Assembly (NCBI GenBank): GCA_030562195.1
Contig: JAUJPP010000005.1
Coordinates: forward strand, 32,723,106-32,787,105
Direction: 5' to 3'
DNA length: 64,000 nucleotides
DNA from: Nipponacmea schrenckii
Lineage: Eukaryota; Mollusca; Gastropoda; Lottiidae
Shown here piece by piece: positions 1 to 10,350 of this stretch. A program made the translations under genes and the position numbers. The stretch's first letter is position 1. Every line of letters begins with the position of its first letter. The notes below the pieces were generated by a model. The model was not told the origin of the DNA. It did not search any database and saw only the letters and a program-made list of their open reading frames with translations.

Positions 1-1500
1 AATCCGACCGATCGAAAATTGCATGGACTTTGATGAAACTTCTTGTGAGTGTTCCTAATCACCCAAGGATGAACTTTAATTAAAAATCATTAAAATCTTA
101 CAATTACCGATAATTCTTGTCAACTTCTCAGACAAATTGGCTGCTATTATAAATGTAAGCGTATAACGATGGCCATCGCTATTTTTATCTGATTGTAATG
201 AATGTCGATGAACGTTATTGAGTTATTGTCCTTAATTTGGTAAAAAATTTGCGATCATCATAGAGATTTCTTCTGATTTAAATGAAATATGAGATCAAAT
301 TCCAATTCGAAGATCTGTTTATGAGTTATTCCCCTTGATTCGGTGGGTTAGTTAAAATCAACAATTGGATGAGTTAGATTTTTGGTAAGATGTGACCATA
401 TTGATATTTTTATCAAGTGAAGGTATGATTCTGAATTTTTAATCTAGTTTTCATATAAAAATAATCGATAATGATATTCTATTTATTAACGAAAATGCTA
501 AGGCACAGTTATAAGTAAATTAAACAACACCTATTTGAAGTTTGATATGGCCGGTTTGTGTCTGAAGATGCAGACGAGTCTTCAGACATCCCGCAAGTGA
601 TTTAATAATCTGACATCTTTCGAAATAACCACTGATCTATGTATGGTTCATCTCCATGTTTGCCCTTCGGTGGCAATATCAATCACACGATTAGTCATTA
701 ATATATCAATCAGTGAAAATATTAATTACTAATAAAAAATATCATATTACTTCCTCATCATAAGTGACATATATTATATTTATAGTTTTATAATATTATA
801 AGGAGTTTAAGTTTTTTTTAGTTATTAAGCAGCCCTGTCATCTTTCACGATATTTGGTAATTGCATAGATCTGGTAAAAAAAAACGCATATATATTTATT
901 GTCAATTTTAAGCAAGTCATGTATAATGTGCAATGCCTAAAAGCGGTCCATATTGGTCTGTATTCTATCTACAAACTTGCCAAAATACGTTTTTCTGAGC
1001 GTATAGACAGTCAGTAGGCCTACCTTATGCGGCCATTACATGATTGGATATAAGATTACAGTACAAAAATTGATCCATTTGGTTCTGCTATTCTGTCAAA
1101 AGTGAAACCGAAAAAATGAAATTGAGGAAATTTGATAAAATAACTCAAAGTGTAAATGATAAAGGAATGGGGTGGAAATCTGTCAATATTATACTATTAT
1201 GGTGTTAACATTTTGTGGTATTGAGAAACACGACAATAATGATGTAGTTCAGATGTCATATTTTAAATTAAGATTAAAGATGCGGCCATAAGGGCTGTAA
1301 TAAATTACGATTTCGTACTATAATGACCTACAAATTGATGCTTCGGGTGGTCATTAATAAAGTTAATTTAATTAGCTAATCTCATTTAATAATATTATCA
1401 ATATAAATTTCATTTTCTCACATGCCGACGTGTTTTGGAGATGTTCTGTCTGATTTTCTACCAATAGATTTTGACTTATGGATCGCATGTAAATTGGAAT
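1..1500. other. Intergenic, no gene seen
   Basis: AT-rich sequence without a convincing coding frame on either strand. No tandem repeat or inverted repeat of note was seen. It may hold the promoter and a 5' untranslated exon of the methyltransferase gene that follows. Confidence 0.5.
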
Positions 1501-1570
1501 CAAGAAATTAGTTCTCTTTCAGTAACCTCGTTGGATTGAGCTTTGGGTAATTGGGTAAAGCTTTTTCAAA

Positions 1571-2602
1571 ATGATTTGTATAAAGTGGTGTTTGCGTGGA
1601 AAATTCTTCGGGAAGGTCCTGTTTGTGATGGCAACTTTTGGAGTATTGTTAGTTCTGCAGGGAACTGTAGAGATTGAAGAGACAAACAAAGTGGCGGTTG
1701 ACAAGTTTTTGGATGTTGAAACTTTATATAGGAATTCCAGATATCCCCCACCATCAAATAGAGTTATGAAAGTGCATAAACATGTTGGGGATGAATGGAT
1801 ATTGGATGGACACAGTTGTCGTAATAATTCTGATATTTTTCTCACAGGTGTGTTACTGGACGGTCCTCAGGGTACTCTTCCAATTTATATTCATTTTCCT
1901 GTCGAGGATCAGCATATTTCCGGGGGTATATCTCGTGAAGGTGCTTGGGAACCTCGTTTAGTAAACTACGTACATTCTATTTTACTGAATGATTCTAGTC
2001 TGGATTTTATTGATATCGGTGCAAACATTGGTGTTTATACCCTAACTATGGCAAAACTTGGACGTCAAGTTATAGCTATTGAACCCTTGAAATCAAATAT
2101 CAAAAGATTATGTAGAACTCTGGAAGAAAATCGCGTTGATGGTAAAGTGACTTTGATAACCAATCCATTGTCAAACAATAGAAGCCTTGTCGCTATGGAA
2201 ACACATTTTGGAAATGTCGGTGGTACCAATGTTCGGAAGAGGTTTTCCAACGATTCCGAGATCTTACAAACTATAACTTTGGATGACGTGTACAAATTTA
2301 AACCCATAAAAAGAGCCGTGATCAAGATGGACGTTGAATCCTTTGAAAGCAACGTGTTGCTGGGTGCTGTTAACTTCTTTGATAAAGTGGATGTACCATT
2401 CATGCTCATGGAATGGCTCTTACATAAATGGAAGAAGGATGCTTCTACTATTATCAAGTTTATGACGGACAGAAATATGTTTCCTTATACAACAGATTCT
2501 CCTCCCGTCCCTTTACAGCTTTATTTATTCAATGGATGGCCAAACGATATCTTTTGGATTAAACGAGGTGCTTTTGATATATTTGAACCAAATGTTTACT
2601 GA
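1571..2602 (+). CDS. FkbM-type methyltransferase, membrane-anchored
   Basis: The single-exon frame encodes 343 residues. Residues about 13-30 are hydrophobic after a short basic N-terminus, which suggests a type II membrane anchor and a secretory-pathway (Golgi-like) location. From about residue 145 the protein has the SAM-binding core of the FkbM family (Methyltransf_21): motif I DIGANIGVYTL at 148-158, an acidic residue in AIEP at 169-172, and the family-typical IKMDVESFES at 251-260. FkbM enzymes usually O-methylate sugars or similar small substrates; the substrate here is unknown. The Met at 1571 was chosen because it gives the full anchor. A pyrimidine-rich tract ending in AG (1511-1522) just upstream looks like a 3' splice site, so a 5' untranslated exon is likely. 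An AATAAA lies at 2781. It faces the protease gene tail-to-tail. The family is clear; the role is not. Confidence 0.85.
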   Translation: MICIKWCLRGKFFGKVLFVMATFGVLLVLQGTVEIEETNKVAVDKFLDVETLYRNSRYPPPSNRVMKVHKHVGDEWILDGHSCRNNSDIFLTGVLLDGPQGTLPIYIHFPVEDQHISGGISREGAWEPRLVNYVHSILLNDSSLDFIDIGANIGVYTLTMAKLGRQVIAIEPLKSNIKRLCRTLEENRVDGKVTLITNPLSNNRSLVAMETHFGNVGGTNVRKRFSNDSEILQTITLDDVYKFKPIKRAVIKMDVESFESNVLLGAVNFFDKVDVPFMLMEWLLHKWKKDASTIIKFMTDRNMFPYTTDSPPVPLQLYLFNGWPNDIFWIKRGAFDIFEPNVY

Positions 2603-2621
2603 AAAAAGGATGAAATGTAAG

Positions 2622-2651
2622 GTAGTGTGTGTGTGTGGGGGGGGGGGGGGT
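2622..2651. repeat. GT/G microsatellite
   Basis: A short GT run passes directly into a run of about 15 G residues in the 3' flank of the methyltransferase gene. Confidence 0.8.
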
Positions 2652-2780
2652 GAACCACATTATAACCTGCTTTAGCATAATGTCACATACATGTACATTT
2701 AAATATTATTTGGATGACAATGCTCAATTGTATATTTTGCGAATTAAAATCCTATATCTGGTTCGTCTACGATCAATGTG

Positions 2781-2786
2781 AATAAA
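2781..2786 (+). other. Candidate polyadenylation signal
   Basis: AATAAA lies 179 bp after the methyltransferase stop codon, in a plausible 3' UTR. No other canonical signal sits between it and the stop. Confidence 0.5.
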
Positions 2787-3166
2787 ATACAAAAATAGAT
2801 GTGTCTCGTTCGTTTTCTGCTCTGATGTGATGAAAATTTGACTTTTGACTCAGCGATTAATTGAATTCCAATTTTTAATTGGAACAGTTATTGTATCGCT
2901 AATGAGATGTGTGGCAAGTGGCATCTCCAAATCTCTCGGGATTGATCTATACTATTAAATAAAAACGTTCGTGCAGAAAAGACTTTTCCAGGCCGTTATT
3001 CATATTCTGTCGTGCAGATATTATGTCTTTGGTGAAACAATTGCTCTAGTGAAGTAGAACCAAGCTATGAATACCCGAATGGGAAACTATAAGCTTATAT
3101 ATGAATTGGAAAATAAAATAACAAATTAAAACAATTTCTTTAAATACGACAAGTACATCACAAATA

Positions 3167-4894
3167 TTATTTTCTACCAAAAAATGGAATAATTCTGTTA
3201 TGCACAGGTGGGTTCATTCTCGGAATAGTTTCAAAGTCAGGGCAAACTCCATATATTTGACCTAAATGCGAAATCATTGAACAAATATCATAAAGTTTAT
3301 TCCACGTTAACGCCATAATGAAACTATACCGACTTGATTCTTCAGCATAAGATAATACACCCACAATACGTTTCCCTTCCCTAGGGTCATCAATGAACAC
3401 TGCAGCTCCAGAATTTCCAACAACCGAATCACAGTTCGCAACTATTAGATTCACATTTCTAAACGACAAGCCGAATGGTGAGCGACATTCTGATTTATAC
3501 AGGCCGGAGCTCTCATCAGTACGAAATCCAAGGAAATTCATATCTTGATTTAACACATTCAGTTTTGGAACGGTAAGTGGAACAAATTCTGTTTTTCCTG
3601 GAACGCCAACACTTAAGCGAACTATGGCATAATCAAACGAAGCCCTGGCTGTGTCCGATAGATGTCCAGACCTTCTCCAAGATTTTGGAATGCTGATTTT
3701 TTTAATATAATAAACCCTAAAACCAATTGTATCAGGAATCTCTATTTTTAACATTTCTAAATTAGTTATGAACTCTTCACCATTGTGAACACAATGTGCT
3801 GCGGTCAGAACGTGGTAAGGTGTAAGTAAAGTACCAGTACATCCAGAAGACAATCGTACCACGTTTGAATAAGGATATCTACGCATTAAAGGCATTACAA
3901 CTTGAAACCTGTCATTTTTTCCCTTAAAATAAAATGGACGATGCGGAGATATAGGTGAATAAATATTAGCTGGCCTTTTGGTAAGATAGTGGTAATTCAC
4001 TTCCGGATTATAGGAAGCCCTTTTGTTTGAGATTGTCCTAAGTTTGCTACGAGAACCCATTTTAGCGATTGATTCTAGTAAAAGTTGAATAGAACTCAGT
4101 AACGTATTGGTTATTTTATTGGTATCTTCTGTTGCCACTACACTATTTTCTTCTACACCACCAACGTCTGGTTCTGGGATTTCAGCCATCACCATATTGG
4201 TTTTAACAAGCGAATGGCGAACGCCTTTCTCAGAATAACCATTGGACCTATTAACGTCTTTAAAGAAGGGATGTTCCGGATATACTTTCTGGTCACTTGA
4301 ATATTCGATCAGGTCCCCATCAATAACAGCACTCAATGGTAATGTCTCTTCAATATCTGTTATTATGTGGTAATCACTAAGTCCGTCATTAAACGTATGA
4401 GAAACATGATAATTAGCTTGATTTACATCGATGGCTGAAGAAATTTTTCCAAGGTCACCTTTTATTACATTATCATTAAAGGAAGCTAACGAATCCGGAA
4501 AGAAATCAGTAACATAATTAGATGATGAATCCAATTTTTGTAATCGTATCAAAAATTCCCGATTTGACAAATTGGTAAGGTCAAAACGAGGACTTTCAGT
4601 TTTCCTTGAGGTAAGAGGCTCGCTATAAAATGCATCAGCTGCTTCAGATGCCTGTCCTTTGGGTAAAACTAACATGTCACGTTTTCCTATCCAGTGTAAG
4701 AAATACGAGGACAATTGAGATTTACTTTGCATATGATGAAGATATTGGCGTCGGGCATTCGTGGCTTTAACAGGAGAAGGATTTTGAAAAATTGTTTTTA
4801 AATGATGTTTATATTGCCAACTTCGACAGTTAATATTTTTAAAGAAAATTGCAAAAATTAATATCACGAAAAAATTCATTTTTAATGTTGCCAT
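3167..4894 (-). CDS. PRSS23-like secreted serine protease
   Basis: The single-exon frame encodes 575 residues. Residues 1-23 form a signal peptide ending near NINC; Met1 and Met6 are both possible starts. A trypsin-like (S1) domain occupies about residues 340-555. His367 (TAAHC), Asp421 (DYAIVRL) and Ser495 (GNSGAA) give a complete catalytic triad, so the enzyme could be active. The segment SGCTGTLLT before the His motif, and the spacing, resemble PRSS23/PRSS35 rather than digestive trypsins, from what is known of that family. Human PRSS23 is about 380 residues; the extra length here is a long N-terminal region (24-340) without recognised domains, which contains dibasic sites such as KR at 71-72 that might be processed. 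The lack of introns suggests a PRSS23-type gene or an old retrocopy. It is convergent with the methyltransferase gene. The substrate is unknown. Confidence 0.85.
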   Translation of the reverse strand: MATLKMNFFVILIFAIFFKNINCRSWQYKHHLKTIFQNPSPVKATNARRQYLHHMQSKSQLSSYFLHWIGKRDMLVLPKGQASEAADAFYSEPLTSRKTESPRFDLTNLSNREFLIRLQKLDSSSNYVTDFFPDSLASFNDNVIKGDLGKISSAIDVNQANYHVSHTFNDGLSDYHIITDIEETLPLSAVIDGDLIEYSSDQKVYPEHPFFKDVNRSNGYSEKGVRHSLVKTNMVMAEIPEPDVGGVEENSVVATEDTNKITNTLLSSIQLLLESIAKMGSRSKLRTISNKRASYNPEVNYHYLTKRPANIYSPISPHRPFYFKGKNDRFQVVMPLMRRYPYSNVVRLSSGCTGTLLTPYHVLTAAHCVHNGEEFITNLEMLKIEIPDTIGFRVYYIKKISIPKSWRRSGHLSDTARASFDYAIVRLSVGVPGKTEFVPLTVPKLNVLNQDMNFLGFRTDESSGLYKSECRSPFGLSFRNVNLIVANCDSVVGNSGAAVFIDDPREGKRIVGVLSYAEESSRYSFIMALTWNKLYDICSMISHLGQIYGVCPDFETIPRMNPPVHNRIIPFFGRK

Positions 4895-5970
4895 GTTAAG
4901 ACTTCAGCAGATAAATGTTTTGGAGGGAATGCAAAAATCATTAGTTGTTAAATTCACAGCCAAAGTGCAATCATAATGTGTAGGTTTTAATTTTAGTCTC
5001 TGTTGAGCTTTTGAAATTCGTCACCTGTTGAGGATTTAGCGCCGATCTCTATTGAATATTCAACTCTTACAGCTAAAACACAAAATTGTCCATAATCTGC
5101 TACATTGGCTTATTCCAATTTAATTAACCATTCAGCAGAAACATAAACTTCCATAAATTCGGCACAAACATCTGATAAAATCTGAAAGAAGAAAAATTCT
5201 TTATGATGGAAATTAAATTGCCTATAATTTTATCTCATGATTTCTGCAAATTTATTCGGGTTTCTCAGGGAGGGGGAGCAGGAGCAGGATCAGCAGCCCC
5301 AAATTTTCGGCTCGATCATATTCGGGCAAAATTCTCGACATATTCGGCACTGAAAGTTCCCGAGTCTTCTTGTATTTCTTTTGAAAAATACGCAATAATA
5401 TTCCCGGGAACCGATTCCTGCCCGATTCCCTCGATTCTATTGCAGCAAAATACCCGAATATCGAGATATTCGTTTGGAAGCCTTGTTGGCTGGTGATATT
5501 TACTTTAGGATTCATGGTCTATCATGATCACTTTTGTGCATGAATTCCAACATTGTGAGCATATTTCATGTTTTTTTCTCATCCCTCTCGTACAATAATC
5601 TACCCCCAATTATATTTCAGAAGTCAGAATGCAACAGATTGAATGTAGATTTTCAAAATTCCGAGATTCGGGCACAAATCTCCGCACCCCCAGTTTCAAA
5701 CGCCTATGGGGTTTCTATCAAGTTTACTACCATAATTCTGTTCTAATATACGTTATTTTAAATCAAATGTTGTCCAGTTGGATCCACTTTTTGACAAAAA
5801 TGGCGAAATTAAAACCAGTTGTCATATTTTCTTATTTTGTTTTGGCTATTCCAGGAGTCGCAATTTGCTAGTAAGATAAGATAGTTTTTCATTCGATTTA
5901 AATGATATTTGACTCGCTTATGCTTGTCATTGAGATCAAGTTTATAGTTAGAGATTTTAAATTCAACATT
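4895..5970. other. Upstream of protease gene, no gene seen
   Basis: This should contain the protease promoter and 5' UTR. The overlapping small open frames at 5.2-5.9 kb on both strands have no recognisable protein features. Confidence 0.4.
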
Positions 5971-6300
5971 ATATTCAAGCATGGTTAAATATCGAATAAA
6001 CCCCCTCTAAATCTAAAACAGAAAGTCGTTTATCGGAATTGTACCACAAATTGTGATGATTTTATTCCCGGACTCTTTTTTTATGGATAATTTAGACATG
6101 GGTTATTCGGTTTTTATGACGTTAGGTGCAGTATGATGCACATAACAACAAACTGCACGTGCGCTATGGAATGAAAAAGAAGACATCCTTTTTTTAAAAA
6201 ACAAATTTTAAACCAAAATTAAACCCAAAAAAAGACATGATGTCAAATTGCTATTAAACCCCATGTATTTGGAACAATCAGAATTTTTGTTATTTGTGGT
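5971..6300. mobile_element. Half copy of a foldback element
   Basis: This stretch is nearly the same as 14081-14440: it starts with one arm (ATATTCAAGCATGG, to AAACAGAAAG near 6024) and continues through the same flank with TTTTTATGACGTTAGGTGCA and AACTGCACGTG. The opposite arm present at 13985-14036 is missing here. The two copies show the element is dispersed. Confidence 0.7.
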
Positions 6301-6721
6301 ACAATTTTTATTTACACTAGTATTTGTGTAGGCCCTTTAGAAATAGATAAACCCTTATTTTGAGGTAAGATTACCAACACATGTTTAGAAAGGTATCTTC
6401 TTGATTAAGCAAAATTTGAAGCATGTGCATATTAAAGGTGCAGTCCTCGGGGTTTTTTTCCTACAAAAAACAACAATTTTAATTTAAAACGCATATAATG
6501 TATAGCCTACAGCAATATTTCATCAGAATAGACCTCACGATATCGTTTGATATCGTGTACAATTAGATAGCAGATGGTAACACGATAGCAGTGAGTAACA
6601 ACTGATCTCCAGTGTTTTAACGAAAAACCTATACTTTCAAATAAAATATTCAACGTGTTCTAAAAAATTGTAACAATATTTTCACTTATTTCTAAAAGGA
6701 GTTCGGATAAAATCAAGTGTA

Positions 6722-7185
6722 TTAAAGGGATAATAGGCGTTAGAATACACTCGTCCTACGGCTTATATTTGTGTTTCATATTGACTGTTAGTTAAATAAG
6801 TATGCATCCCACACTTTACCAAATTTTAAAAAGCCACAATAAAAATATATTCGGAATTTTAAAAAAAGGTGAGCCAGCGACGATTATTAGAAAATTGAGA
6901 ATAAAAGCGTTTGGTAAATCAACGCCTAAAACATCATTGAAATTCAACATAGGGGTAAGGACGCGTGAAAACTCACATGTTAGATTACTTCCCTTTATAT
7001 TTCACGATTTGAAAATCGCTTGATGGGTGTAAGCGTTTTATGATGAACTACTTTATTTGGAAAAGATTAATCGGTTTTAAGTCTTATTTTGATGTAAGTA
7101 AGTCCAGTGGGAAACGTTTTGTCCCGAATTTGAGTGAATTAAAATTTTATGTTCGTTCTAACGTCCTATTATCCCCTTTTAACAA
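6722..7185. mobile_element. MITE-like element with short terminal inverted repeats
   Basis: The left end reads AAAGGGATAATAGGCGTTAG and the right end (7160-7185) is its near reverse complement, TTCTAACGTCCTATTATCCC. The interior has no convincing protein frame. Single ends of the same family, with AGAATGAACATAAAATTT following, occur near 10998-11040, 19868-19905 and 22536-22575. Confidence 0.5.
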
Positions 7186-7254
7186 GAAATGCGATAAATG
7201 TGGCTTATTGTCCGGAAGCTTTATTGAAAATAAATTAAGTTTTTACTCAAATTA

Positions 7255-8787
7255 ATGGAAATAACTAGTGGAAATTTGCAGCTGCGACTTACCTTATCCA
7301 TTTGCGAAATTTCCTTCTGCAGGTTAAGGGACGCTGTAAACGGCCGCGTTAATGATAACGACGTATTATCAGAAAACGTAAGATCATCGAGGATTTGTAA
7401 ATCTGTAAATATCGCCGGGGTAATCACTTCATTAAATCTTTTCATTAAAGAACTTGTAATGTAAGATTGAGTGGAAACATTCTGTTCGTTCGGAGATTAT
7501 CATTTTTCTCATACAAGCTGTCCAACATTAAACAAAAAACTGCGTAAAAAAACTTGATGGTAACTTATTGTCCGTGAGGAGCTAAATTTTATTGGAAAAT
7601 GAAATTAATCGAGTTTTACGTCTTACTCTTCTGCTAATGAAGACTGAGAACTCAGTGGAAATTTTGTCAGGACAGCGACATTAACCTTTTCCTTTGCAAT
7701 TTTTATCTGTCGAGGGACCATTAAGGTGCACGGCCTGTAGCACACGGGGCCGCGTTATATTGTCTCAATCGAACGCGTTTTCCATGCCGTCCCTCCACCT
7801 ATATCGATATGAGAGAGATAAACCTAGTTGAAATATTCTAATGTTCCTCTCGGCATTGGTCGGGATTGGACCTTAGGTTAGCGAGAAAGATAACTGAGCC
7901 AGAATGTGTCTGTGACAGTGTCTCTTTCTACAGTAGGCCTAAGCTATTTTTAAAATGCAATTTCTAATTGCATGCTATGTGTCGAGTGCCTTCGGGTCTA
8001 TACATATATAGGGTTTGGAATGTTTAATTAAAATCAATATACCTCCCTCACAGAGAAATTTTCGGACTAAAAATCATCTTAAATCGTATTTCCAAATAAT
8101 AACTTCGTAATTTTTTTAGTGGTTTTTATTTTCAACAAGCCAAAGGTAATCTACAACTCTCAGTACTATTCAAATTGTTATTAAACATTTTTCTATAAAA
8201 CATTGTGGGTAGGGGAATAACATGACTGGAATCAGAAAAACTGCTAGAAAGTGGCCATGCATGCGAAACGCATGGTTTTTTACATGGAAATAACACGCAC
8301 GAACCCAGTTCACGACCGTTTGAATCTATACCTAGACTCAAGTCGAGATTTTATTTAAAACGTACAAAAATATTCCTTCATATTACATGATTCTGAGGCT
8401 TTATTGAAATATTATAAAAAGGTAGGTGATTTTAGTTGCGTGTGTCATATAAGATACGTAACCTTTAAAAACGTTAATACATGGTTGTCACAATGGAAAT
8501 TATTGTAAATATAGTGTGCGTGGGTTCAAACCAAGTTAAATCTAATGCCGTAATTGATAATAATATTCAGCTTTCTTTCATCTTACTCAAACTTTTAGTT
8601 GAGAAAATAATTTTCTAAGTTAGTATATTAATAAAGCTTTTAAATCTTAATCGTAACTAAAAAATCACTTTCATTAATTGTCATCTTTACATCATTTTAT
8701 CATTTTGTTTTTTGATACAATTGAATGTAAAATATGAAAGCGTCATTCCAAACCTTATTTGTGTATTTGTGTAACAGCAAATGATAA
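7255..8787. other. Intergenic, no gene seen
   Basis: No coding frame with recognisable features and no clear repeat structure were seen. Confidence 0.4.
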
Positions 8788-9275
8788 AAATTGAATAAAA
8801 TTGCACTCAAATGTCACGTGAGCATATTTAGCAGCAATTACGCCCCAAATTACGCCTCCGAGTACGCTAATGTGGACATAGTATAACGCAGCGTATTACG
8901 CAGAGTCATTTCAGGCGTTTTCCGACGCGTATTACGTGGTGTGAAAACGCGTCGAGAAACCCCAAAGAGTATTTCAATAGTGACTTGTCCACATTGGCGT
9001 AAACGAAAAAAGCCACGCTTTGCCGACGCGGCGTAAAACGACCATAACCTCCGAAGGGGTTTTGAGCGTTATACGCCTGGCGTGATTCAATTGCTGCAAG
9101 TGAATAAAATTGCACTCAAAATGTCACGTGAGCATATTTAGCAGCAGACTACAATTACGCCCCAAATTACGCCTCCGAGTACGCTAACGTGGACATAGTA
9201 AAACGCAGCGTATTACGCAGAGTCATTTCAGGCGTTTTCCGACGCGTATTACGTGGCGTGAAAATGCGAATGTGG
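8788..9275. repeat. Direct duplication of a block rich in acgc/gcgt words
   Basis: A block of about 165 bp starting TGAATAAAATTGCACTCAAA occurs at about 8791-8945 and again at about 9100-9262, a period near 310 bp. Both copies carry CAGCGTATTACGCAGAG and TTCCGACGCGTATTACGTGG. The sequence between them holds diverged inverted pieces of the same words (GCGTAAACG, GGCGTAAAACG). CpG is much denser than in the surroundings. It is probably a short non-autonomous transposon or its dimer. Confidence 0.6.
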
Positions 9276-9721
9276 ACACAGGCCTTTAGTAATTAAGAAG
9301 ATATAATTCAACAAAACTATTTCTGTCCTTTGATAACCTAAAAGCTGGTAGAAATGAAATTAAATTAAATTCATGTCCAAGGTATATGGAATTTGGGCTA
9401 ATGACAAGCACGACAGGTGCAATGATTCAAATAAGCGACACAAGCCAAACCTTTCTTGATTTACAACTATCAAAGGATCTTATAAGCTGCATAGCCTGTA
9501 TCTCAGAGCTCAAACTGTTAATTTACTTAAGCCTCTCCGACCCACATCACTATGGCGGGGAAAGCGGCAAGAACCTAATGCTATGTAGAAATGTCTAATT
9601 CAAAACACAAATGTAACATAATGCAATACCAAACACCTAAAACGTCCAATGCAAAAGACAAAATACATATATTAATAAATTTATACCTATAATCACTGTA
9701 TAAACGGCAATATAAAATAAA

Positions 9722-10350
9722 ATGAATATCTCATATGATCCTAAAAAAAGAACTTTTAATCAACCTATATTGTAATAAATATCTCATATGATCCTAAAAA
9801 AAGAACTTTTAATCAACCTATATTGTAATAAATATCTCATATGATCCTATAACAATAAACTTTTAATCATCCTCTATTGTAATAATATCTCATATGATCC
9901 TAAAAAAAGAACTTTTAATCAACCTATATTGTAATAAATATCTCATATGATCCTATAACAATGAACTTTTAATCATCCTCTATTGTAATAAATATCTCAT
10001 ATGATCCTATAACAATGAACTTTTAATCATCCTCTATTGTAATAAATATCTCATATGATCCTATAACAATAAACTTTTAATCATCCTCTATTGTAATAAA
10101 TATCTCATATCATCCTATAACAATGAACTTTTAATCAACCTCTTTTGTAATAATATCTCATATGATCCTAAAAAAAGAACTTTTAATCAACCTATATTGT
10201 AATAAATATCTCATATGATCCTAAAAAAAAGAACTTTTAATCAACCTATATTGTAATAAATATCTCATATGATCTTATAACAATGAACTTATAATCATCC
10301 TCTAGTGTACTAAATATCTCATATGATCCTATGACAATGAACTTTTAACC
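9722..10350. repeat. 53-bp tandem repeat array, two unit types
   Basis: About 12 copies of a 51-55 bp unit each begin AATATCTCATATGATCCTA. Two unit types alternate: one continues AAAAAAAGAAC...CAACCTATATTG, the other TAACAATGAAC...CATCCTCTATTG. Runs of like units show that blocks longer than one unit were duplicated. There is no coding frame. Confidence 0.9.

Noticed and set aside
5203..5871. Overlapping small open frames on both strands
   Set aside because: They overlap on opposite strands, give no domain-like sequence, and show no start or splice context.
6802..7255. Two adjacent small open frames on the plus strand
   Set aside because: They lie inside the MITE-like element with inverted ends. 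The peptides have no recognisable features and no homologous pattern.
9722..10350. CRISPR-like regular repeats
   Set aside because: The units are head-to-tail without unique spacers, and the DNA is clearly animal.
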